From the NCBI GenBank assembly GCA_035048485.1, contig CM068587.1:24467034-24531033 (forward strand): a stretch of DNA of 64,000 nt, given 5' to 3'. Positions 25,477 to 37,709 of this stretch are shown in pieces (position 1 is the stretch's first letter; each line of letters starts with the position of its first letter). Position numbers and translations under genes: made by a program. The notes below the pieces were generated by a model. That model was given only the letters and a program-made list of their open reading frames with translations, did no database searches and was not told the DNA's origin. This stretch comes from Pteria penguin (lineage: Eukaryota > Mollusca > Bivalvia > Pterioida > Pteriidae).

Positions 25477-27300
25477 AGAGGAGTTACCGGCTCAGTTATG
25501 TGGCAGAAGTCACCATGGAGCTATACAATACATGAATATAAATAATATAATAGAACATTTAACACATTACAAAAATATTTGATTGTAGTGCAATTACGAT
25601 ACCGACTTAGGACGGTCATTTAATTTGACAAAAGCCAAACAAATGATGTGGTTAACCGGTTTACGGGCCCACCTTCCCACTCACCGTAACAGCAGAACAA
25701 TCAAAAGACGTACATTTAAAAATTTATAAATAATCCTCCATGTAAAGAACAAGGGTCAACAGGTATCGCATATTGAGAGGTCATAAAAATATAAACACGT
25801 AAGGTATTGTAAAACACATAATGGTATAAAAATATATGCGACATCAACATGATAAACCGTGCTCTGTCAGTCTGAAAGCGAGCTAAGACCCTAGATCTGT
25901 AGGAGTCCCGACTAACAGTCAGAGGGGACGAGGTTCAGGACCACGTCTCCTCTGAAAGAGGTTTGGACAAGGCCCGTCATATAGTCCCCACCGCCCTGTT
26001 AGTCAGCGTGCAACGTTCAAGTAAAAGTCTGCATAAGGCTGTAGAGGGGCCAAATACAAGACCTATAGTCTTTTTGATGATCTCAATATCATATTGTCTA
26101 TTTAGGAGACGTTTTACTATTCTATTACATGATAAAATAACGTTATCGGAGCCTTTTACTTTCCTTAGTTTATATACGAGATCACCGTAAAAATTAGGAT
26201 GGGAAATTCCATTCGATACATACTGTTGAAAAGAAATATTTCCAAATTTAGATAGAAGTTCTGAATAAGATCTGAAGAATTTGCCGAATGTTTTTCTTAG
26301 CTTGTGATATCTGTAACCCTGAGTTAAAAGTTTAGAAGTAATTTGTAAATTTCGTTTATGAAAGTCGAAAACATCGTTGCAGCCTCTGACAAATCGAACT
26401 AATTGAGATATATAGATACCATATGATGGGAGTCGAGGGACATCGCCATCCAAGTAAGGGAAATTTACAATAGGAAATCCAAAATCCTCACGTTTATCAT
26501 AAATATTAGTATATATTAGGTTGTTGATAATTTTGATGTTTAAATCTAAGAAAGGTGTAGATTTATCTCAAGTATTAGCTTTATTCAATGTGAGCTCTGG
26601 TGGATATATTTCTGATATAAATTGTTCGAATTCAGGGTTATCGATGACCAAAATGTCATCCAGATATCTGCAAGTATTATTAAATTTGTCAATGAGGTCA
26701 AAACGTTTTGATTTTGGAATAGAAACCATAAAATCCCTCTCATAACAATAAAGAAATAAATCTGCTATCAGAGGCGCGCAGTTAGTACCCATAGGAATCC
26801 CAACTATTTGTTGATATATCTTGCCATCAATTTGCACAAAAATATTATTCATGAGAAAATCTAGTGCTTTACATAATTCCTTGCAAGTCCAGTATTTATA
26901 TGAAGTATATTGTTTGTTGGAAAAGAATCCGGAGTTATTGGAAGTACATATGTACGTTTTAGATTCTCTGTGAAAACACCATTGTATAAGAGACAGCAAA
27001 TTGCTTTTAATCAAATCATGAGGCAGAGATGTATAAAGTGTAGAAAAATCAAATGTAGAAATTTGAGTCGCTTTGAAATTTAGCGAAAGAAGTTTGTCTA
27101 TAACTTCATGAGAATTTTTAATCGACCAAAAGTAATTGATGTTACTATTATGAAATGCGACATCACAATATTTGATAATATGATCTTTTATAGCAGTTAG
27201 AGCAGACGTAATATGTTTCGATAGTATCGTAGTAGAGCAGTGGCTAGAATTAGATATGAAACGTGATTTATATGGACTTTTATGTATAAGTAAACTAAAT
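25477..27300 (-). mobile_element. Second Penelope-like (Naiad-like) family, copy G
   Basis: The minus strand encodes an RT from about 27,300 (SPYKSRFISNSSHCS) through FSTLYTSLPH, GIPMGTNCAPLIADLFLYCYE, catalytic YLDD in RYLDDILVIDNPEF, and a C-terminal helical region ending GPSTALCRLLLERCTLTN. The frame is interrupted once inside the RT by TGA (after LNKANT, near 26,567) and then by TGA near 25,979, after which it stays open past a second TGA for about 70 codons. The 3' UTR (25,477-25,740) recurs in copies H, I and J. It is 5'-truncated before any endonuclease. The RT is clearly a different family from copy A (about half the residues shared by eye). Confidence 0.85.
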
Positions 27301-27799
27301 CGTTTTAGAAAAAATAGTAAAAGTAAATTTTACAAAGTTTTTTCTCACAAATATTATGTAATTTTGTAGATTAATTCAATTTAGAGAGGCAATGAGTATT
27401 CATTTCTGTGTTTTATTTGAGGTCTCTTTATTGCACTGTGCAACAAAAAAGATTGTAGTGCATCTGTTTGCTATAAATCATTAGAACGTAAACAATATCG
27501 AGAATTATTTGAAAACTTCATTTGATATCTCCCTTATAGGATCTGAAGTGATGGTTAATTCTCTGGGCCTTATACTAGTCAATACTGAGCCTTAACGACA
27601 CATGAAGATATTTTCCTCTCTCAGCTTGTTAAAGGCGAAAGACTCCAACACTGGAGCACATAAAAGGAGCCTGTAGAAATAAATAAAAATATTTTTCAAA
27701 TGCAATAAAGTATGTCTATGTCAGTAACACCAGAAAGTTTCTTACACCTGAGTGTTACTTTCCAACATGTTGGACATAACAAAATGAAGCATGCAAGTT
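27301..27799. other. Spacer, nothing recognised
   Basis: AT-rich sequence between the truncated 5' end of Penelope-like copy G and the 54-bp minisatellite; no gene or repeat family seen. Confidence 0.5.
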
Positions 27800-28700
27800 A
27801 TTATACAGTGGCATAACATATTTGTTGTAACACAGTGGATATTGATGGGAATGAAAAACATGATACAATGTCACAGCAATGTAACACAGTAGGTATTGAT
27901 GGATATGAAAAACATGGTACAGCGGCATAACAATGTAACACAGTGGGTATTGATATATAAGAAAAACATGAAACAGTGTCACAACAATGTAACACAATGG
28001 ATACTGATGGATATGAAAAACATGGTACAATGTCAATACAATGTATTACACTGAATATTGATCGATATGAAAAACATGGTACAATGTCACAATCGAGGTA
28101 ACAATAGATAGAACAACATCATACAGTGTCACAAAAATGTAACACAGTGGGTATTGATGGATATGAAAAGCATGGCACAATGTCACAACGGTGTAACACA
28201 GTAGGTCTTGATTGATATGAAAAATATGGCACAATGTCACAACAATGTCACACAGATGGAAATGAAAAACATGATACATTTTCACACATTGTCCCACAGT
28301 AGGTATTGAAGGATATGAAAAACATGGTACGTTGTCACAACAATGTCACAGTGGGTATGCGTTTGGCTTGCGGCGCATACGATCCGGGTTCGATTCCCGG
28401 GTTGCGCCACTATGTTTAAGGGGTTGGTAACCTCCTGCTTCCATGTCGCGATATAACTGAAATATTGTTGAAAGCGACGTAAAACACCAATCAACCAACC
28501 AACCAATCACAGTGGGTATTGATGGATATAAAAAAAAACATGGTACAATGTCACAATAATGTAACAGTAGGTATTGATGGATATGAAAAACATGATACAG
28601 TGACACAACAATGTAACACAATGGATATTGATGGATATGAAAAACATGGTACGATGTCACAACAGTGTAACATAGTGGATATTGATGGATATTGTTGTTG
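27800..28700. repeat. Minisatellite, unit about 54 bp, about 14 copies
   Basis: Tandem units of the form AACACAGTGGGTATTGATGG, ATATGAAAAACATGG, TACAATGTCACAACAATGT, with 5-20% divergence. A SINE has split the array (28,359-28,506). Because the unit is a multiple of three, the minus strand shows repetitive open frames; these are repeat artefacts. Confidence 0.93.
28359..28506 (+). mobile_element. tRNA-derived SINE of another family, inside the minisatellite
   Basis: A B box (GGGTTCGATTCCCGG) in a shortened tRNA-like head, a body ending GAAAGCGACGTAAAACACC, and an (AACC/AATC)n tail. The target duplication TCACAGTGGGTAT is perfect (28,346-28,358 and 28,507-28,519) and comes from the minisatellite unit itself, proving insertion after the array formed. 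Confidence 0.93.
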
Positions 28701-28734
28701 AATATTGATTGACATCTTCGCAGATATGTGTTGC

Positions 28735-29430
28735 CTTTCCGGTCCAGTTCTTCCGTCTCAGTCTCAAGCGGGCCACAAGGAGGTGTTGGTCTGAAGTGAT
28801 GTCTGCTTCTGGCCTTACGCGTACATTTGAAGAGATCTCTTAATCTTCCTTGCTATTCATACATGTACATGGTCTGTCTGGCTTTCTGTTCTATGGTCTT
28901 ACAAGTGGCAGCCGTGTGTATCTTGTGTTGCTGAATGCTTCCTCCATGACTCCAAGTTGTTTGAGGCACAAAGGTCTGCAAATCTTTCCCCATTCTCATT
29001 CATCTCACCTAATACCTGTTGACCCATTAAATTCTCAAATCCACTTTGGCATTTGAGTCTCCCATGACCATGATGATGTTCTGCCTAGGGCGACAATGGA
29101 TGACGGTAGAGACTGTTGTAAAAGTCATCATTTTTCATCCTGGCTGTCATTTGTTTGGGCAAAGCACTGTATGATGTTCATGTTGATCCTTCTCTGATGT
29201 GTTTTTAAGGAGGCGACAAGCATTTGTGGTCCGCATTCTTCCCATCCTGTGAGGGATCCTTGGACAGCATCAATGCCACTCCTTGGTATTCTCCAGTGAA
29301 AAGTTTCTTATGAACCCGAATTTGTCAATCTTGACTCGCTGATTCTTAGAATGGTGAATTTTTTGTTTCTCATCTCGACAGATACTTGCACCGACTTCCA
29401 AGTCCTGGCGTTCCAAATTCCAATGTTAAT
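28735..29430 (-). mobile_element. RTE-type LINE, endonuclease domain fragment
   Basis: The minus strand encodes, in several frames, an APE-type endonuclease: WNARTWKSVQVS with FTILRISESR at the start (29,300-29,420), INMNIIQCFAQTNDS, QNIIMVMGDSNAKV (about 29,070), LGEMNENGERFADLC, and the final catalytic block ADITSDQHLLVARLRLRRKNW (28,740-28,800). Frameshifts and stops show it is dead. No RT follows; the fragment abuts the minisatellite. Confidence 0.8.
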
Positions 29431-29844
29431 AGTGTCACTGGTAGAATTGATATAAATGACGTTTCATAAAAACTGAGCTTTCTAAACATATTACTTCAGC
29501 TCTTACTGCACTTAAAGGCCATTTATTTTGCATTGTAATGCCGTTTTAACAATAGTGACCTGAATTTCTTTTAGTCAATCAAAAGTTCTGGCGAGGTCAT
29601 AAAAAAATCAGTTTGAGAAATGTTTAGGCTTATCAAGTTTGATCTTATGATTTTTCGACACTATATACCTCGCTACCGTATGATTTAATCAAAATCAAAT
29701 TGTTGTCTCTCAAATGCTGGTGTTTCGACAGAGAGTCTAAGTCATACCCCTGTACTTCAGTTACATGTGGATTTTTTCAAATAAAAAATATGATGATTAT
29801 AAATATTGAACATGTACGAAGTGATGTAATGCCATCACTTTTTC

Positions 29845-30300
29845 ATGGATAAAATTTTGTGCAATTTAATGGCAAAATTTATCAACAGATGATTTGGATT
29901 TCTATGGAAACTGACTGCGCTCCAATTATAGCAGATTTATTTTTTACATTGTTGAGAAAGGGACTTCTTGCGTTCTATTGAAATCTCGAAACGTTTCGAC
30001 ACTATTGGTAAGTTCAATGACACCTCTAGATATCTTAATGATATCTTAGTAATCGATAACATTGAGTTTGAGAACTATATTACTGATATTTATCCACCTG
30101 AACTTCAAATAAACAAAGCCAATACTTCTGATTAGAAACACATTTTTTGAACTTAGACATTAAAATTACAAAAATATCCATACAAAGATATATGATAAAC
30201 GCGACGACTTTGCATTTGCTATTGTAAATTCCTCTCATATGGCATTTATATTAGTCAATTAGTTTGGCTTGCTAGAGTCTGTGTAACTACGAATAATGAC
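29845..30300 (+). mobile_element. Second Penelope-like family, degenerate copy F
   Basis: Plus-strand pieces align with copy G: GKIYQQ, ETDCAPIIADLFF, RYLND (where copy G has RYLDD), NKANTS, then the C-terminal region. Stops and indels are frequent. At the position where copy G has TGA after NKANT, this copy has TCT (Ser). Confidence 0.75.
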
Positions 30301-31960
30301 CCCCTTAGAATAATAAATTATGGGTCATTTTTCTATAAAGAGAAGTGACGCCCCAGCCGTAGAAATATGTGTTTCGTGTGTAGAATAAGTGCTCAAGAGG
30401 TCCATTTTCTATGTGTACTACTTGTTGGAAAATTACCCCCGTTGAAAAGTTACTTCCTCCATACATGAGTTTTAAAATAGTTCGAATGGGGGAAATGATA
30501 CCAGTTTTTTGTAAATGATTGTCATGGTTACGCAGGATTGCAGCCTTAAACAACACAATGTCCCTATTCAGTTTCAAATAAAGGTTGACTGCACAACGTT
30601 AATTTCTGTTTGCCTTTTTTTGATATTAATTGATTAATTATGGTCCGGTCTGTAAAATCGTATAGCGTCTAGCATTAAGATCGTACGTCTGTCCGTCTAT
30701 TCGTTTGTCCGTAATTCTGTCCCACTTTTGAACAGTATCTTACTTTGCAATAACACAAGATCTGACAATATTGAATAGTAAATATATCTCAGGTTAATCG
30801 CCATTCGTTGACATAATGTGACCCCCTGGTGGGGAGGGGTCAAATCAAGGACCTAGTGACTTATTGCGATTTTGTTGTCGTTTGGAGGGGGGCATTCGTG
30901 TGTCACAAACATAGTCATTTAATTAATCAATCATTTCCCCGCAGACGAAGTTCGGGGAATAAAAGAATTAACCTGTCCCTCAATTCGTTAATTTGTCTGT
31001 CATTCCATCATTTTTACCGTCTGTTCAGTTAAGAAGTTAAATTAACTTCGGCGGGGTTTTTTTTCAAATAGTATTAAGTGCAGCAATGCCAAACTTACTC
31101 CAGTTGTGTATCATGGGATGACGCATCGCATATGACGTAGATGCTGTTATTCTGATCTACCTTTTCCGCTTGAGTGACCAGTTACATGTAAGACGGTTTT
31201 AAAATCTCCATATCAGGCAAAGCATAATAGCTACAATGATTAAACTTGCACCAGTTCTGTATCCTGAGATGATGCACTGAATACATGCGGCAGAAGTTGT
31301 GTATGGCCTACATTCTCCGCTTAAGTGACCAGGTTAAGTAGTAGGCAGGGTATTTATGCCAGTCAGAACAATGTTGCACCATTGATTTATCCTGTAATGA
31401 CAAATTCGATGCAAAAAGTAGATGCTCGGCGACATTCATAGTTTAGTTCATGTTTCATGATTCATGTTCCACGTTTCGAATCATGAAACATGAACTATAA
31501 TTATGAATGAATGTCTTTCCGGTCTTCAAAATGTTATACATGTAAGTTAAAATGATTTAATTTTAGCTCACGCGAACAGAAGCCTTAGGTGACATATAAT
31601 GCGATCACTTCCCGCCCCTCAGACTTTGCGACTTCTCCCTTTGACAAGGAAACTGAGGTAAGTAGCAAAATCGTGAAAAAAAAATATGTTAATAGTTTTG
31701 TAAACTAACAGTATATTGTATACATCATTCAAGTTTCAAGTTTGTGAAATGGAAGGTTGCCATAACACTTGTGTCTCCGTGAGACATAATCTGGATTTAC
31801 GTTTGTTTAGTTTGGTTTATCGTGGTTCAACTTCATGTTCAGCGATATTTCAGGTATATAGTGAAGGAACATAGTTACTGTCAAGTAAAACATAATATAA
31901 TGCCGCGTGTAGAAATTATGGGTCTGACTAGAAAAATTTCTCTTGAGTTAGCAGTGACAT
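30301..31960. other. Intergenic stretch with dispersed repeats
   Basis: No gene seen. 30,815-31,070 and 31,075-31,400 look like dispersed bivalve repeats; the latter has about 2.5 degenerate copies of a 150-bp unit (TCCGCTTRAGTGACCAG recurs). A strong hairpin lies at 31,433-31,509. A GCTCACGCGAACAG piece near 31,565 resembles the GCTCACCTGA family of the right half. Confidence 0.55.
31433..31509. repeat. Hairpin of about 77 bp
   Basis: Arms CATTCATA-GTTTAGTTCATG-TTTCATGATTC and GAATCATGAAA-CATGAACTATAA-TTATGAATG pair over about 30 bp with few mismatches around a short loop. Possibly a MITE or a fold in a transcript. Confidence 0.75.
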
Positions 31961-31964
31961 TGAC

Positions 31965-32415
31965 CTTGTTATGTGCTAGACTAGCAACGTCACTGAGGAA
32001 ATTCTATGGTCGTTACGAGACTCTTATTACTCCATATGATATCTCGTTATCCAGACTTTTAAATGATATTCTGGACTGAGACCGATTCCGATCATTTTAC
32101 ACAGATTTGACACCTTCTATACTAGAAGGTTACCTACTTCGACTTCTCCATATATAAATACATATGGAATTTACACGATCTGACTCTTTCTACTGGGTAT
32201 ATGTAACGGGTGTTGCTAGCAAGCAGGAGATGCTCACTCTCCCCGGGCACCTGATCTCACTCCATCACAGGGGTTCACATATGCTCTTCAAGTAGACATA
32301 TTTTGTTATTTACCATTTGTTTTTCATTTTCACTGATTTTGTATGTCCTCTGGTTTTATGATTTTTGGACTTGTGCTTTGGATTTATCCATCATCTTTAC
32401 ATTGTACAAACCTGA
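31965..32415 (+). mobile_element. Naiad-type Penelope-like retroelement, copy C (3' end)
   Basis: Encodes the last about 65 residues of the copy A protein (RLATSLRKFYGRYETL onward) and the full shared tail to GATTTATCCATCATC. The codon after LLNDILD is TGA as in copy A. It is 5'-truncated at about 31,970. Confidence 0.85.
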
Positions 32416-32659
32416 TATAATGTCATTACGCATCGCCTTCTTTTAGGAAAATGTTCTACCATATGATTGCATGAATTTATTTATTTTTTGTAGACTAATA
32501 GGCCGGTTAAAATACAACGGGTGGGCACTTTCTAGCTAACATATAAAATTATATATGGGCGTAAAGTAAAAGATAACTATTTACCGTCAAGAATTAGATT
32601 TTAAAAAACTATAGTACAACAATATAGATGTTGAATAGCAAAATAATGAAAAGTTTAGT

Positions 32660-33810
32660 AAAGGTCAAGGGATAACGTCTTATGAGGTCAAAGTGTTTGC
32701 TCGAATCTTCCTTTACGACACGCCTTTAATGGTGACGTTTTATGAGGTCAAATTGTTGGTTTTAGTCTTGTTTACGACACGCCTTTAATGGTGATGTCTT
32801 ATGAAGTCAAAGTGTTTGCTCGAGTCTTCGTTTACGACACGCCTTTAATGGTGACGTCTTATGAAGTCAAAGTGTTGGTTTGAGTATTCTTTTACGACAC
32901 GTCTTTAATGGTGACGTCTTATTTGGTCAAAGTGTTGATTTTAGTCTTCTTTTACGACACGTCTTTAACTGCGACGTCTTATTGGTCAAAGTGTTGGTTT
33001 GAAATTTGTTTTACGTCACACTTTTAATGTGACCTCTTATGCCGTCAATGTGTTGGTTTGAGTATTCTTTTACGGCACACCTTTAATGGTGGCGTCTTAT
33101 GAATTCAAATTGTTGGTTTTAGTCTTGTTTTACGACACGCCTTTGATGGGGACGTCTTATGCGGTCAAAGTGTTGGTTTTAGTCTTCTTTTACGACACGC
33201 CATTAATGGTGACGTCTTACGAGGTCAAAGTGTTGGTTTGAGTATTCTTTTACGGCACGTCTTTAATGGTGATGTCTTATTTGGTCAAAGTGTTGGTTTT
33301 ACGACACGTCTTTAATTGCGACGTCTTATGAAGTCAAAGTGTTGATTTGAAATTGTTTTACGTCACACTTTTAATGGTGACCTCTTATGCGGTCAATGTG
33401 TTGGTTTGAGTATTCTTTTACGACACACCTTTAATGGTGACGTCATATGAGGTCAAATTGTTGGTTTGAGTCTTGTTTACGACATGCCTTTGATGAGGAC
33501 GTCTTATGAGGTCAACGTGTTGGTTTTAGTATTCTTTTACGACACATCTTTAATGGTGACGTCTTATGAGGTCAAAGTGTTGGTTTGATATTTGTTTTAC
33601 GACACGCCTTTAATGGTGACCTCTTATGCGGTCAAAGTGTTGGTTTTAGTCTTGTTTACGACACACCTTTAATGGTGACGTCTTATTTGGTCAAATTGTT
33701 GGTTTTAGTCTTGTTTACGACACACCTTTAATGGTGACGTCTTATGAGGTCAAAATGTTGGTATGTATCTTGTTTTACGTCATGCTTTTAATTGTGACGA
33801 CATCTGTTTG
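32660..33810. repeat. Minisatellite, unit about 59 bp, about 19 copies
   Basis: Units read TTTACGACACGCCTTTAATG, GTGACGTCTTATGAGGTCAA, AGTGTTGGTTTTAGTCTTG, with substitutions and small indels throughout. TGACGT and AGGTCA words are repeated once per unit. No coding potential. Confidence 0.95.
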
Positions 33811-34432
33811 ATATATGTAAATGCACAGTTATTAAGACCTATACAGCGGGGGTCAACGGAAGCAGTGAGGAATCTTCGATGTACCATTTTCAAACCTCGA
33901 TTTTATTGTCTCATCCTAAAGTCAGGACACCTACAACCTTACTAACAGAGCTACACCGATTTCCTTGTAAAAATACCAAATCATGTTATGTTATCATTCG
34001 TTCCACACAAACGATCATAAATATGTAATAATGTTATAAACATATAACTCATTAGGACTTAAGCGATCGCGTGATCTGCATAATTGCAACACAAAAAGCT
34101 TCCCATCCCTCCGCCCAAGCTTCTAAGTAGTGTGTTTGATGACAATGGATAAATATTGCGAGTTGACATATTGTGTTTTGCATAGAGACTTTTTCGTTTT
34201 GAAAGGTCGAAATTTGTTATATCGAAGGATTCTGTAAAAGGTAGCTATTAAAACTTATTGAAAAAATCTTAAAACGCATAAATGCATTTTGAATGTTGTT
34301 AAGAATGGGTATTCAATACCTTTCATAGAAGAACCTCCACATATATGTGGTAAGTCTGCTTAGAGTAGCAGAAAATCGAACGAAACAACGTCTTATTTTA
34401 GATCCGAGTAGATAAAATATCTTTGTTAGTAA

Positions 34433-34517
<85 letters not shown>

Positions 34518-35059
34518 AAGATAATAAAGTTGCTTCGCAATACTTTACCAAACATTGTCACTGTATACAGTTTGACTTTGGCTCTGGATTTCATTATATT
34601 GAAATCGCTCCACTTTTTTAGACCTACATGTATCTGGAATTTATGAAGGAAGAGATCTACCACTATTTCACAGTTTTACTACTCGGTTTGCCGTCGTCAC
34701 CATTTTTATTTACAAAATGTTTAAGGTCTTTGGTTAAATTACGGAGGGAACGCGGCCTGTATGTGACTGTGCGTAGATGAAGGCATCTTGATTCTGATTT
34801 GATATTGTTTTTGAGTTGATATTGTTTCTCGGTCATGATTCCACTCTCTCTCTATTGTGTAGACAATTTCCACGTCAGTGTTCAAAAGAAGTTCATCAAA
34901 TTTGATGCACAAATTATTCATGATGTGGGGAAATACCCCGGGGAATGTTTGCTTTTATTGTGGCGCTTTTTTCTGTAGTTGAAACTACAGAAATTGGAAA
35001 CTAATATTTGGTCGATACTTTAAATTTTTGATGATATGCAAGCAAAGAAAAATCATTTA
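33811..35059. other. Intergenic stretch
   Basis: No gene recognised. It contains the (AT)40 run at 34,435-34,514; the rest is unexplained. Confidence 0.55.
34435..34514. repeat. (AT)40 microsatellite
   Basis: 80 bp of perfect AT dinucleotides, self-complementary and able to extrude as a cruciform. It produces a spurious poly-Tyr/Ile frame. Confidence 0.97.
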
Positions 35060-35180
35060 AAACCAGTGTGGCTCAGTGGATGAGGTGTTTGACACATAAC
35101 CGAGAGGTCCTGTGCTTGACTCCCGCCATGGGCGTATCGGTGTCCTGTCATTTGGATGAGAGAAAAATCCGAGAATTACA
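35060..35180 (+). mobile_element. Degenerate tRNA-derived SINE head
   Basis: An A-box-like TGGCTCAGTGG and a decayed B box (TGCTTGACTCC), then TCGGTGTCCTGTCATTTGGATGAG. The last part matches the body of the SINEs at 25.0 and 39.3 kb. No tail or target duplication is visible. Confidence 0.65.
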
Positions 35181-35188
35181 GATTGGAA

Positions 35189-35540
35189 TCGAACATGGGC
35201 CATTTAGCTGGTGACGTTGAAATGAGAGATTTGACATTGAATCAAGCTCACACTTTTGGGTTATAAGGAACATTTGCAATGTATTTGATCGAAATCCATC
35301 CACAGCGGACTGAATTTTGGAGCGGAATGGAACATGGGTCACAATAAGCTGGTGGCTTTGAAATAAGAGATATGACCTTGGATCAACCTCATGACCCACC
35401 GTTCAGTCATACGGAACATTCATTCAAAGCTTGATGGAAAAGGAATGGAACATGAGCCACATTTATTTGATGATCTTGAAATAAGAGATATGACCATATA
35501 CCAAGATGGTTACACATCTCTCGGTCTTAAGGAACATTCA
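35189..35540. repeat. Degenerate tandem repeat, about 3 units of 95-150 bp
   Basis: Each unit has GAACATGRGYCA, GAAATAAGAGATATGAC and AAGGAACATT at matching spacing. Lies just beyond the inferred 3' end of the DHRS7 transcript. Confidence 0.75.
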
Positions 35541-35688
35541 GTACAAAAAAAACTTTTTTAACTTTCATGTTTCTTAATCATTTTCTGTAACTGTGTAAAT
35601 CTAATTATAGTTTGTAACTTTAAACACACATTTTTTTATCGATTTTACAAAAATAGAAATTTGAAAATATGAATTTATATTTCAATCA

Positions 35689-35694
35689 TTTATT
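35689..35694 (-). terminator. Candidate polyadenylation signal of the DHRS7-like gene
   Basis: AATAAA on the minus strand. The homologous region of the downstream paralogue keeps AATAAA at the equivalent place (59,518-59,527), and sequence similarity between the two copies fades soon after (near 35,600 and 59,450), as expected at a gene end. Confidence 0.55.
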
Positions 35695-37709
35695 TTCTTA
35701 TACATAAATGCTATTTCTCTTCATTATTTTGCATTGGACACCTCCTTCAAAATCACCTTAAACACAGATACATGAACTGAGAGTTGTAACAGAAATGATT
35801 GCACAATGATTTACACAATAAATTTCACATAAAAGTATCATTTAAGGAAAATTCAAATTTGGTAAATGTTACACAACATGTCATGTTTAAGACTTTCTAG
35901 TTATACTAGATATAATAAATACTCCAGATTTACTTCTTCTCTCACCCCTCTTTCCTGAATAAAATTAAATTTAGTGCTGACATTCAAACTACAAATAACA
36001 TCCTTTCATATTCAACCTCAGGTCATTTGACATGGTTAAAGAGAAAGAAATAGCAACAATTTCATGCACATGGACAAACGGCAAACACATATTAGTAGCA
36101 TACCATAATATACACTGCATTTTATACAGCCATATAAAAATCTGCAAAAGCCATAACAACCTTGATGTCTCATTTGTTTTGTAATCTATCTTCTATGGAA
36201 CACAGTTATCTCAAAATAATTTTAAGCACCTGATCACAATTTTCTCACAAACAATTGACTTGTTGAAAAAAAAATTACAGATGCATGGGTCATCTTATTG
36301 TGTTTTTGACAACTGACAAATGACTTGCTTCTCTACAATTAATAACTGAAGACAATGACACAAAAAAGTGAAAAAAAAAATATGGCAGAATTCTTTTTTC
36401 CTTTTTCTTTTATTTTTTTTCAATGACTTGGGTAACATATTGAGTACATGTCCTGCAAAACATTTAAAAACCTGTTTTGGTGTATAATGTACCAAAAAAA
36501 ATGCCTTTATAAGCTATAAACCACTACACTTCAGCATGCCAGAGCTATCGAGGTGAGATAATAAGGAACATTGAAACTTATACCACTTTTCCTTATCCTT
36601 TTCTAAAATAAATAACATGACAAAAAGTCTAGTCTTATATGTGAAAGACCTTATATTCAGAAACATTTTTCAAAATATTGAAAATGAAAAGATCTAAATA
36701 TTGTATGCCTTAAAACATTATTGAAACTCAAACTTCATCAATAAGTCCACTTCATGTACCAATCTATTTCTAAGAATGAAATACCTGGACCTGTATTCAA
36801 GAATGGAATATTGGTGGGACAGACATACTAATAGATAATTAAAATTAACCTCTTAATGTATACCCTATTGTTCTAACAAGTTTCCATGAATTACACTACA
36901 TCTTTATTCCCATAATTACTGTAAATGTTATTAGATACCCATTCATGAATGTCAAAAAGTTTTATTTATCATAACCAATGTCCCAATATATTTAACTTTG
37001 ATCTTTGAAATTAACATAGATCTATTGCTTTTAAGGATTTTGCAACAGACTGCCTTTTACCAAAGAATATTTTTTTTTAAAAACAAGTGATTCAATTGAA
37101 ATAAGGGTAAATAAACTTTGTATTGAACCCCTATGGGAATTACCTATATTTTGCTTATATTTTTAAGAGTAAACAAAATTTATGAAAAATCATTGGTAAA
37201 AAGTTCCAAATTATCTAAATTTATCATGTTTCATAATCAAAAGTAAAATACATAGAGCAGAATTTCTAAAAGTTTTTTATCTCTTTAATGAGAGGAAATA
37301 CCTCCTATAAGGGCATTCATATTGTGCAATCCCAAATTTTACATTCACTAACATCTATACCCTCTTAGACAGCATAGATACTACTTAAACACATAAGCAT
37401 AATGCAAACTAACTATGTTACTGTCTTATTTTATAATTTGAAGCTCATTATACATTTGTGTGTAAAAATACCTTAAACAAGCACCAACAAATTATTTGTT
37501 TGATTAATACGAGTATTAATCTTCATATACAATTTATACAAATTTTGAAAAAGTTTAAAGTCATGTGAATTTGATTGATTCTATTTTCAACATATACTTC
37601 ATATCAGTATTCAATACTGTTTATAGAGTAAAAACTCTCAAGCCAAAAACACATAACAAAATTATAAATATCAAATTTATGAAATTATTAAAAGCTGATA
37701 CACTATTTA

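Noticed and set aside
27755..28660. Several overlapping ORFs with repeating YHVFHIHQYPLC residues
   Set aside because: They are the translation of the 54-bp minisatellite, whose unit is a multiple of three. The frame breaks with each indel and at the SINE.
27800..28700. Hammerhead ribozyme (CTGATGG ... GAAAAAC words in the minisatellite)
   Set aside because: The conserved core is incomplete and no stem II can form between the two words; Naiads are also known to lack canonical hammerheads.
28850..29056. Plus-strand ORF MLFIHVHGLSGFLF
   Set aside because: Antisense to the RTE-type endonuclease fragment, which is recognisable on the minus strand.
32660..33810. CRISPR-like array
   Set aside because: Units are contiguous and entirely repetitive, with no unique spacers, and the genome is eukaryotic.
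34313..34663. ORF with a long YIYIYI run
   Set aside because: Created by the (AT)40 microsatellite.
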